Shown here: piece by piece, positions 52,100-58,579 of the stretch
How positions within the stretch are numbered: the stretch's first letter is position 1
Layout: the number at the start of each line of letters is the position of its first letter
Origin: Pelagibacteraceae bacterium AG-414-M23
GTDB taxonomy: Bacteria > Pseudomonadota > Alphaproteobacteria > Pelagibacterales > Pelagibacteraceae
DNA length: 58,579 nucleotides
Direction of reading: 5' to 3'
NCBI GenBank assembly: GCA_003214525.1
Contig: QCLN01000007.1
Location: 1 to 58,579 of the forward strand
Translations under genes and position numbers: made by a program
The notes under the pieces: generated by a model
What the model was told of the DNA's origin: nothing
The model's input: the letters and a program-made list of their open reading frames with translations, nothing else
Databases searched by the model: none

Positions 52100-52711
52100 T
52101 TGAAAAAAAATAAAATATCAAAAGAATGGATCAAGAGACAGCGTAGAGATATTTACGTTAAAAAGTCTAAACAGGAAGGGTTTAGATCAAGGGCAGTATA
52201 TAAATTGCAAGAAATAAATGACAAGCATAGGATTATTAAAAATGGTTTTTCAGTTATAGATTTGGGAGCAGCTCCAGGAGGTTGGTCTCAATATGTAATT
52301 CAAAAATTTAGAAATTGTAAACTTCTATCAATAGATTTGAAAGAGATGGAGCCAATTGGTAACTCGTATCAAATTGTGGGTGATTTTAACGAAAAAAGTT
52401 CTAAGGAAAAAATAATAAATTATTTCAAAGAAAAAGTTGATCTTGTAATGTCAGATATGGCTGTAAATACCACTGGAAATAAAAATCTAGACTCAGTTGT
52501 TACGGGAGAATTATCTTTGGAAGCTTTAAGATTTTCTAAAAGCGAACTTAAACCAAACGGATTTTTTGTCTCAAAAATTTTTATGGGATCAACATTTAAT
52601 GAAATTGTAAATGAGGCAAAATTGACCTTTAAAGAGATCAACATATTTAAACCACCATCAAGTAGAAAAGAATCAAAAGAAAGCTTTATAATCTGTAAAA
52701 AATTAAGATAG
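52100..52711 (+). CDS. rlmE: 23S rRNA 2'-O-methyltransferase RlmE
   Basis: Methylates the 2'-OH of U2552 in 23S rRNA (E. coli numbering). The SAM loop VIDLGAAPGGWSQY, MSDMAVNTTGN and the RKESKESFIICK end are typical of FtsJ/RlmE. Length 203 is standard. The start is a TTG directly after the previous stop; the basic N-terminus (RQRRDIYVKKSKQEGFRSRA) is conserved in the family, which supports it. Confidence 0.94.
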   Translation: MKKNKISKEWIKRQRRDIYVKKSKQEGFRSRAVYKLQEINDKHRIIKNGFSVIDLGAAPGGWSQYVIQKFRNCKLLSIDLKEMEPIGNSYQIVGDFNEKSSKEKIINYFKEKVDLVMSDMAVNTTGNKNLDSVVTGELSLEALRFSKSELKPNGFFVSKIFMGSTFNEIVNEAKLTFKEINIFKPPSSRKESKESFIICKKLR

Positions 52712-52791
52712 ATTACTTTAAATTTTAAAAGAATCATATACTTGAATTTATAAAAATATGATAAAAAACTTTGATAAGATAATTATCTAAT

Positions 52792-53223
52792 ATGATTAAA
52801 AAAATTTCTTTAACTTTTTTAATAGGTTTATTTATAATCAACCCCTCATATTCAAATGAAAATTTTTTTAATAAAGCAAAAAAACTTTTTGATGAAGAAA
52901 AATATGAAGAATCTAAATTTCTGTTTCAGAGAGACATTGTTTTCAATCCTAAAAAAGCAAATTCATATTTATATTTAGCAAAGATTTTTAAAATACAGGA
53001 AAATATTATAAAACAAGAAAAGAACCTTAACACAACTCTCTTGCTAGATCCAAAAAATGAAGAAGCCATGTATTTGTTAATGAATATAGAAATAGAAAGA
53101 TCAAATTTTGAAAAAGTTGAAAAATTGAAAAAAGATTTTGAATTAATATGTTCTAACTTGTGTACAAAAATATCTTCTATTGATCAAAAACTTAAAAATT
53201 TTGACACAGAAAGTAAATCTTAG
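52792..53223 (+). CDS. Small exported TPR-like protein
   Basis: A 143-residue protein with a signal peptide (residues 1-21, ending SYS) and two to three tetratricopeptide-like helix pairs (FFNKAKKLFDEEKYEESKFL; SYLYLAKIFKIQ). Two cysteines (C-x3-C in LICSNLC) near the C-terminus could form a disulfide. Function is not recognisable. A 12-bp palindrome AGATAATTATCT lies just before the start. Confidence 0.7.
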   Translation: MIKKISLTFLIGLFIINPSYSNENFFNKAKKLFDEEKYEESKFLFQRDIVFNPKKANSYLYLAKIFKIQENIIKQEKNLNTTLLLDPKNEEAMYLLMNIEIERSNFEKVEKLKKDFELICSNLCTKISSIDQKLKNFDTESKS

Positions 53224-53246
53224 CAAAAACCACAAAATTCGCTTAG

Positions 53247-53858
53247 TTAAAAAAATCTTTCAAAGCTTTTATTAATCGAAATTACATCAAGGTCATGTAA
53301 TCCACCAATAATCAACTGCAGAGCTACAATTAAAATAATGTATAACCCTAGGTAACCAAACCACTTATGTTTTTTAATTTGTTCCCCAAAAAATCTTGCC
53401 AGCGTTACTACAAACAGAACAGACATTACTAGTCCAAAAATCATCAAATTAAAATTATCTTTAGCAGCTCCGACGACTGCAATAACGTTATCAAAACTTA
53501 AGGTTATATCTGCAAAAAGCACCTTATATACACTTTGAACAAACGATGGTTCTTTAGATACTTTAGTTGGAGATTTTATTTTTTTTAAATTAAATAGATC
53601 TCTTCTAAGATCATTAACGATCCAAATTAATAACAATCCTCCAATTATTTTTACGTACGCAAAACCAAACAAATATGATGCAAAAAAAGCAAATATAATT
53701 CTAAATACCAGCGCTCCTAAAACACCATATAAAATAATTTTATTTCTATTTTTTGGTGCAAAGCTAGCTGCAATCATTCCAATAATGATTGCGTTGTCAG
53801 CAGCCATTATGACATCAATAAATATTATTTGAGTAAGTACTATAGATTGTTCTATCAA
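53247..53858 (-). CDS. TerC/YjbE-family integral membrane protein
   Basis: A 203-residue polytopic protein. Conserved intramembrane acidic motifs IDVIMAADNAIIIG and ITLSFDNVIAVVG are those of the TerC superfamily, whose members are implicated in metal (Mn) homeostasis. The start is TTG at 53858, supported by a good ribosome site (AAGGA) a few bases upstream. It stands alone, facing the TRAP operon across 112 bp. Confidence 0.88.
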   Translation of the reverse strand: MIEQSIVLTQIIFIDVIMAADNAIIIGMIAASFAPKNRNKIILYGVLGALVFRIIFAFFASYLFGFAYVKIIGGLLLIWIVNDLRRDLFNLKKIKSPTKVSKEPSFVQSVYKVLFADITLSFDNVIAVVGAAKDNFNLMIFGLVMSVLFVVTLARFFGEQIKKHKWFGYLGLYIILIVALQLIIGGLHDLDVISINKSFERFF

Positions 53859-53970
53859 AGTTCCTTAATAATATTATATTTTATAAATAATTCAAATTAA
53901 ACTATCGTTAAATTTTTATTGATTTAGCCTTTTATAGATTATTAAATATCATTTATAAAAAGGAGGGTAG

Positions 53971-54942
53971 ATGAAATTATTTAAAATATTAATATCTACA
54001 ATTACTTCGGTATTATTATTTGCAAACGTAACTTTAGCAGAAAAATGGGATATGGCCCTTGCATATGGAGCTGGAAATTTTCATTCGGCTAATGCTGCAG
54101 AATTTGCAAAAAATGTAACTGAAAAAAGTGGCGGAAAGCTCACAATTGTAACTCACCCAGGAGGTTCTTTATTTAAAGGTGGTGAGATTTTTAGAGCAGT
54201 AAGAACAGGCCAAGCGCAGATTGGTGAAAGGTTTATGTCAGCTTTAGGTAAAGAAGATCCATTACTTGAAGTGGACTCACAACCATTCTTGGCAACATCA
54301 TACGATGATGCTATGAAACTTTACAAGGCATCGAAACCAGAAATTGTTAAAGGATTAGATGCAAAAGGTTTGGTATTTTTATATGCAGTTCCGTGGCCTG
54401 CACAAGGCTTATATAGTAAAAAAGCTATAAACAGTGTTGGAGATCTTAAAGGTCTTAAATTTAGAGCGTACAATTCAGCAACCATAAGAATAGCGGAGTT
54501 AACTGGAATGGCTCCTACAAAAATAGAAGCTGCAGAAATTAGCCAAGCTTTTTCTACTGGTGCCGTAGAAAGCATGATTACTTCACCAACAACTGGTAAA
54601 AATAGTAAAATTTGGGAAAATGGTGTTGGATATTTTTATGATATCGCAGCATGGTTTCCAAAAAATATGGTGATTGTAAATAAAGATGCATGGAATAAAT
54701 TAGATGCAGCAACTCAAAAGCTTATCATGAAAGAAGCGGCAATAGCTGAGAGAAAAGGTTGGGATTTATCTAAAAAAGGCAATGTAGCCGATAAAAAAGC
54801 TTTAGCAGATGCAGGAATGAAAGTTGGAAAAGTAAATTCAGCTTTAGAAAAGCATTTTCAAAAAGTTGGAGCTACTATGGCAGACGAATGGAAAGCAAAA
54901 GCAGGAGCTAGAGGAGTTGGTGTCCTTGCTGCCTACAAATAA
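53971..54942 (+). CDS. dctP: TRAP transporter substrate-binding protein (DctP)
   Basis: Periplasmic binding protein, 323 residues, with a signal peptide (1-23, ending TLA). The carboxylate-binding arginine region LKGLKFRAYNSATIRIAELTGMAP is conserved, as is GAVESMITSPTTG. The cargo is probably a carboxylate, but its identity cannot be read. A very strong ribosome site (AGGAGGG, 53961-53967) and a terminator after the stop suggest high expression. Confidence 0.93.
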   Translation: MKLFKILISTITSVLLFANVTLAEKWDMALAYGAGNFHSANAAEFAKNVTEKSGGKLTIVTHPGGSLFKGGEIFRAVRTGQAQIGERFMSALGKEDPLLEVDSQPFLATSYDDAMKLYKASKPEIVKGLDAKGLVFLYAVPWPAQGLYSKKAINSVGDLKGLKFRAYNSATIRIAELTGMAPTKIEAAEISQAFSTGAVESMITSPTTGKNSKIWENGVGYFYDIAAWFPKNMVIVNKDAWNKLDAATQKLIMKEAAIAERKGWDLSKKGNVADKKALADAGMKVGKVNSALEKHFQKVGATMADEWKAKAGARGVGVLAAYK

Positions 54943-54955
54943 AAATAATATAATT

Positions 54956-54985
54956 AAAAAGGCCGTTTAAAAAAACGGCCTTTTT
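54956..54985 (+). terminator. Hairpin terminator between dctP and dctQ
   Basis: GGCCGTTT and AAACGGCC form an 8-bp stem around a four-A loop, flanked by A and T runs that extend it, then five T residues. It lies inside the transport operon, 4 bp before the dctQ start codon. Confidence 0.92.
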
Positions 54986-54988
54986 ATT

Positions 54989-55477
54989 ATGTCTGAATTA
55001 AACAATAATCTTAATAAAATTTATAAATTTTCTGGATACGTAGCTGCTTTTTTTTTAGTTTTAGTTGCAACTTTTATTTTAATAGGAATAGCCTCTAGAA
55101 TATTTGGATTTTATATAAGAGGATTAGCAGAATATTCAGGGTATTGTATGGCCGCATCTTCATTTTTTGCATTGGCCTATACTTTTGTTGAAGGTGGCCA
55201 TATAAGAATTACTCTTTTTCTAGAAAAAATAACAGGTAATAAAAAAAAATACTTAGAAACTTGGTGTTTGATAATAGCAAGTTTGTTTTCAGGCTATCTG
55301 GCATTTTATTTTATTAAAATGTTAATTATATCATATGAATTTCAAGAAAGAAGCGAAGGAGCTGATGAAATATTAATTTGGATACCACAAACAAGTGTGG
55401 CCGTCGGTGCATCAATATTTTTTATATGTATTTTTCATAAACTAATTCTGACAACTAAAAATAAATCTAATGGCTGA
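54989..55477 (+). CDS. dctQ: TRAP transporter small permease (DctQ)
   Basis: Four-helix membrane subunit, 162 residues. YSGYCMAASSFFALAYTFVEGGHIRI is the conserved DctQ core. It begins right after the terminator, so the mRNA start or ribosome site may lie within the hairpin region; I see no good ribosome site. It overlaps dctM by 8 bp. Confidence 0.9.
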   Translation: MSELNNNLNKIYKFSGYVAAFFLVLVATFILIGIASRIFGFYIRGLAEYSGYCMAASSFFALAYTFVEGGHIRITLFLEKITGNKKKYLETWCLIIASLFSGYLAFYFIKMLIISYEFQERSEGADEILIWIPQTSVAVGASIFFICIFHKLILTTKNKSNG

Positions 55478-56780
55478 AGTATTATTAACAATATTTTTTA
55501 TCAGTGTTCTTTTGTTCTTTTTAGGGACAGGTATTTGGGTAGCAATTAGCATGATAGGTGTTTCGGCAATTGGCATGATATTGTTCACAACGAGACCAGT
55601 TGGTGATGCAATGGCAACTACAATATGGGGAACTTCATCGTCTTGGACGCTTACAGCTTTACCACTTTTTGTATGGATGGGAGAAATATTATTTAGAACA
55701 AAACTTTCAGAAAATTTATTTAAAGGTTTATCTCCTTGGATGCAAAATTTACCAGGTGGACTGATACATGTAAATGTAGTTGGGTGTGCTCTCTTTGCAG
55801 CAATTTCAGGCTCCTCCGCGGCAACAGTTGCTACTGTTGGAAAAATGTCAATCCCAGAATTGAGAAAAAGAAAATACCCAGAAAAAATTTTACTTGGTAG
55901 TCTGGCTGGATCTGGGACTTTGGGCTTATTAATACCGCCATCAATTATCTTGATTATTTACGGCGTGACTGTTCAGGAGTCTATAGCAAAACTATTTATA
56001 GCAGGAATAATACCTGGAATAATGATTGCTCTGATCTTTATGTCTTATGTAATTATTTGGTCACTAATAAATAAAAGTAAAATGCCTAAAGCACAGGAAA
56101 CTTACTCTTTTTTTGAAAAAATAAAGGGATCAAAACAATTAATGCCTGTAATCCTTTTAATTTTAGGAGTAATTGGATCTATTTATACTGGGGTTGCAAC
56201 AGCAACGGAAGCAGCTTCATTAGGTGTGGTTGGAGCATTAATACTTTCTTATTTTCAAAATAGTTTGAGCATAAAAACTTTTAAAGAGTCTTTATTAGGA
56301 GCAACAAAAACTTCGTGTATGATTGCATTTATTTTAGCAGGATCTACTTTTTTATCACTTGCTATGGGTTTTACAGGTTTACCTAGAAATTTAGCAATAT
56401 GGATACAAAACATGGATCTTTCTCCATATATTTTAATTTTTGTATTAATGATATTTTATATAATTTTGGGAATGTTTCTTGATGGAATATCTGCTGTTGT
56501 TCTTACAATGGCGATTATTGAACCAATGATAAGACAGGCCGGATTTGATATGATTTGGTTTGGAATATTTTTAGTTATTGTTGTAGAAATGGCTCAAATT
56601 ACTCCTCCAGTCGGATTTAATTTGTTTGTTTTACAAGGTATGGCAAATAAAGATATGGGATTTATAGCAAGAAGCGCGTTTCCACTTTTTTTATTAATGA
56701 TATTGGCTGTAATTTTAGTAGTTGTTTTTCCAGAAATAGCTTTATGGATGCCTGAACAAATGGTTCAAAATATTAATTAG
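55470..56780 (+). CDS. dctM: TRAP transporter large permease (DctM)
   Basis: Sodium-driven membrane subunit, 436 residues with about twelve helices. ISGSSAATVATVGKMSIPELRKRKY, SGTLGLLIPPSI and VEMAQITPPVGFNLFVLQG are characteristic of DctM and hold the predicted sodium and transport sites. Together with DctP and DctQ it gives a complete transporter. Its 3' end overlaps doxX by 8 bp. Confidence 0.94.
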   Translation: MAEVLLTIFFISVLLFFLGTGIWVAISMIGVSAIGMILFTTRPVGDAMATTIWGTSSSWTLTALPLFVWMGEILFRTKLSENLFKGLSPWMQNLPGGLIHVNVVGCALFAAISGSSAATVATVGKMSIPELRKRKYPEKILLGSLAGSGTLGLLIPPSIILIIYGVTVQESIAKLFIAGIIPGIMIALIFMSYVIIWSLINKSKMPKAQETYSFFEKIKGSKQLMPVILLILGVIGSIYTGVATATEAASLGVVGALILSYFQNSLSIKTFKESLLGATKTSCMIAFILAGSTFLSLAMGFTGLPRNLAIWIQNMDLSPYILIFVLMIFYIILGMFLDGISAVVLTMAIIEPMIRQAGFDMIWFGIFLVIVVEMAQITPPVGFNLFVLQGMANKDMGFIARSAFPLFLLMILAVILVVVFPEIALWMPEQMVQNIN

Positions 56781-57162
56781 AATTTTTTTTGTATTTTAAA
56801 TAATAATCAATAGTGCACATCTTTGCTTCATATGATGCGATTATTAAAAATCCACCAGCAATAGAAAAATTTTTTAAAAATACAATAATCTGCATGTGGT
56901 TACTAAAATCAGTGTGAAAAATTACAGATACAGTTATAGTAAATAGAAACATTAATAATGCAACAATTCTTGTTTTAAAACCAATTATTAATAAAGTAGG
57001 AATTATAATTTCAAAAAATATAGATGGATAAAAAAACAATTCCGGCACGCCAAAGCTCTCCATATATTCAATAGTTTCATCTTGGTAAAAGAATTTTCTT
57101 ACTCCCTCAAATAAAAATAAAGTAGATAAAAATATTCTACCGAATGCCTCAACGATGTGCAT
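56773..57162 (-). CDS. DoxX-family membrane protein
   Basis: A 129-residue four-helix protein. FLFEGVRKFFYQDETIEYMESFGVP and the VALLMFLFTITV segment match DoxX/DoxD-type proteins. Function is uncertain; some relatives act in redox or sulfur chemistry at the membrane. It is the last gene of a minus-strand run pxpA-TPR-doxX with gaps of 0 and 5 bp. Confidence 0.85.
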   Translation of the reverse strand: MHIVEAFGRIFLSTLFLFEGVRKFFYQDETIEYMESFGVPELFFYPSIFFEIIIPTLLIIGFKTRIVALLMFLFTITVSVIFHTDFSNHMQIIVFLKNFSIAGGFLIIASYEAKMCTIDYYLKYKKNSN

Positions 57163-57167
57163 AAAAA

Positions 57168-57653
57168 TTAGTACTTGGATTTTTTGTTTCCATCAATAAT
57201 ATCTTTTAATTCTTCATATTCTTCACAATTGCAGTTTTTTAGAACATCCAATCTTTGTTTTGCAAGTTCAATTCGATTAGTTACAACATATAATTCACCA
57301 AGATATTCATTAATTCCTTTATGATCTGGTTCTATTTTTAATCCTAACAAATAATATTTTTCACCTTCTTCATAATTTCCTAATTTTCTTGTAGCGAATC
57401 CAAGATAATTTAGAGTATCAGCTTGATTTGGCTTTTCCTTATTTGATTTAATTAATAATTTTAAAGCTCTTTCATATCTTTTTTTAGCCTTTTCATTCTT
57501 ACCTTTGGACTCATATTTTTTTGCAGCTTTAATTAAATTTGCAGCTTTATCATAATTTGATTTTGAACCTCCATCAGAAGAACTTGATGCAGAATAAGAG
57601 TAATTTGTTAATGAAAAAAATATAAGTAATGAGAAAATAATTCTTAACATCAT
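57168..57653 (-). CDS. Exported TPR protein
   Basis: A 161-residue protein with a signal peptide (residues 1-21, ending SYSAS) and about three TPR units, including KAKKRYERALKLLIKSNKEKPNQADTLNYLGFA and NYEEGEKYYLLGLKIEPDHKGINEYLGELY. Likely a periplasmic scaffold. A pair of cysteines (NCNCEEYEEL) sits near the C-terminus. It abuts the pxpA stop without a spacer. Confidence 0.85.
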   Translation of the reverse strand: MMLRIIFSLLIFFSLTNYSYSASSSSDGGSKSNYDKAANLIKAAKKYESKGKNEKAKKRYERALKLLIKSNKEKPNQADTLNYLGFATRKLGNYEEGEKYYLLGLKIEPDHKGINEYLGELYVVTNRIELAKQRLDVLKNCNCEEYEELKDIIDGNKKSKY

Positions 57654-58427
57654 TTAAATAAATTTTTTCATTTTGTTTAATGGTTTTAATTCCAATCCAT
57701 TTTTCAACAAATTATTTTTAATCGATTTGGCTGTTGCCAATGAACTTGAATTATCTCCATGTATGCAAATAGAGTCGATTTCACAAGGTATCTGCTTGCC
57801 GCTGTGGCAATTTATTGCCTGATTTTTTACCATAATAAGCACATGTTTTTTTGCTTGTTCTGGATCGGTAATTAAAGCATTAGGATTAGATCTTGATACT
57901 AAATTTCCATCATCCTCGTAGTTTCTATCAGCAAAAATTTCACAAGCTATTTTCATTCCTAGTTTTTTTGCTGCGGTTTCCATTTTCGAACCTGTTGGAA
58001 CTAGATAGATCATATCTTTATCAATCTCATTTACAGTTTTTGCTATAGTTGTTGCAAGCTCTAAGTCTTCACAGGCCATGTTATTTAAGGCTCCGTGTGG
58101 TTTAATATGAGTTACTTTTTCATTGTGGTTAAAAGCAATTCTTTGAAGAATTTCATATTGATCAATTATTAGTTTTTTAATCTCTGATGAGGATAAATTC
58201 ATTCTTTTACGTCCAAAATTTTCAGGATCATTGAATGACGGATGTGCACCAATACTAACATTGTTGTCTTTGGATATTTTAATCACTTGATCCATGGTTT
58301 CCTCATCCCCTGCGTGATAGCCGCAGGCAACATTAGCTGAATTTACAATCCCTAAAAGGAAAGGGTCATTTTCATTATTGTGGAGTTTAGATTTTTCTCC
58401 TAAATCACAGTTGATATTAATTTCCAT
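57654..58427 (-). CDS. pxpA: 5-oxoprolinase subunit PxpA (LamB/YcsF family)
   Basis: Subunit of the prokaryotic ATP-dependent 5-oxoprolinase, which opens pyroglutamate to glutamate. ININCDLGEKS, SANVACGYHAGD and EIFADRNYEDDGNLVSRSNPNALI are strong family signatures, and CIHGDNSSS near the C-terminus is typical. Length 257 is normal. Its partner subunit starts on the opposite strand 27 bp away. Confidence 0.93.
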   Translation of the reverse strand: MEININCDLGEKSKLHNNENDPFLLGIVNSANVACGYHAGDEETMDQVIKISKDNNVSIGAHPSFNDPENFGRKRMNLSSSEIKKLIIDQYEILQRIAFNHNEKVTHIKPHGALNNMACEDLELATTIAKTVNEIDKDMIYLVPTGSKMETAAKKLGMKIACEIFADRNYEDDGNLVSRSNPNALITDPEQAKKHVLIMVKNQAINCHSGKQIPCEIDSICIHGDNSSSLATAKSIKNNLLKNGLELKPLNKMKKFI

Positions 58428-58454
58428 AGTTTTAAAACTTGATTATAACATAGG

Positions 58455-58579
58455 ATGATCAAAAATATATTAAATCTTGGAGATGCGGCTGTTTATTGTG
58501 ACTTTGGAAAAGATGTCAATCAAGAAATTAATACTAACGTAATCAAATATTTTAAAAATATTAAGGACAAAAATATTGA
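58455..58579 (+). CDS. pxpB: 5-oxoprolinase subunit PxpB (KipI-like), 3' end outside window
   Basis: The first 41 codons of an open frame from the ATG at 58455. ILNLGDAAVYCDFGKDVNQEINTNVIKYF matches the N-terminus of PxpB/KipI proteins (GD-x-A then FG-x-x-I-x-x-x-N-x-x-V). The frame is open to the last base of the window. PxpC probably follows. Divergent pairing with pxpA supports the assignment. Confidence 0.8.
   Translation, partial: MIKNILNLGDAAVYCDFGKDVNQEINTNVIKYFKNIKDKNI

Noticed and set aside
52777..52788. AGATAATTATCT palindrome before the TPR gene
   Set aside because: Twelve bases, mostly A/T; likely chance, so it is mentioned only in the gene entry.

Overview
The window is a gene-dense, strongly AT-rich chromosome segment that fits a free-living marine alphaproteobacterium of the SAR11 clade (Pelagibacterales). 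The grounds are the very low G+C, near-absent spacers, very Lys/Ile/Asn-rich proteins, an alphaproteobacterial gene order, and a proteorhodopsin next to a ferredoxin, a ferredoxin reductase and a glutathione S-transferase. This assignment is inference from content; no database search was possible. I see no tRNA or rRNA gene, CRISPR array, insertion sequence, phage gene or integrase. No stretch without a gene exceeds 300 bases; the longest is the 215 bp in front of proteorhodopsin.

Region 1 (1-17981, + strand) is a peptidoglycan and cell-division (dcw) cluster: ftsI (5' end outside the window), a fused murE-murF, mraY, murD, ftsW, murG, murC, murB, ddl, ftsQ and ftsA, then lpxC, bamD and ligA. 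Genes from ftsI to ftsA touch or overlap. ftsZ is absent from its usual place between ftsA and lpxC, and recN is absent between bamD and ligA.

Region 2 (17973-29709) holds housekeeping genes in short divergent and convergent blocks: pepP-uvrD, an AsmA-like protein, fumC, a MazG-like protein, ygfZ, pyrC, a small exported protein, an SMR pump and a propionyl/acyl-CoA synthetase.

Region 3 (29710-33158) is the light and redox block: a proteorhodopsin with Gln at the spectral tuning site (blue type), preceded by two dyad-symmetric elements and closed by a strong terminator, then ferredoxin, ferredoxin reductase, a nu-class-like GST, and dksA on the other strand.

Region 4 (33238-43181) looks the most accessory: a GT39-like membrane glycosyltransferase, an adenine/adenosine deaminase, a GT2 glycosyltransferase, a PhyH-type dioxygenase, an exported MsrA, a split YeeE/YedE transporter, a secreted heparin-lyase-I-like protein, an SOS-type umuDC operon with a clear alphaproteobacterial LexA box, a SOUL protein, a GFA protein and a glycerate-kinase-like P-loop kinase.

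Region 5 (43178-58579) carries tolC, recA (with a LexA-like box related to the umuD one), alaS, icd, psd-pssA (phosphatidylethanolamine synthesis), a GT8-like protein, rlmE, a TPR protein, a TerC-family protein, a TRAP transporter with a terminator between its binding protein and its permeases, doxX, a TPR protein, pxpA and the start of pxpB, which runs off the window.
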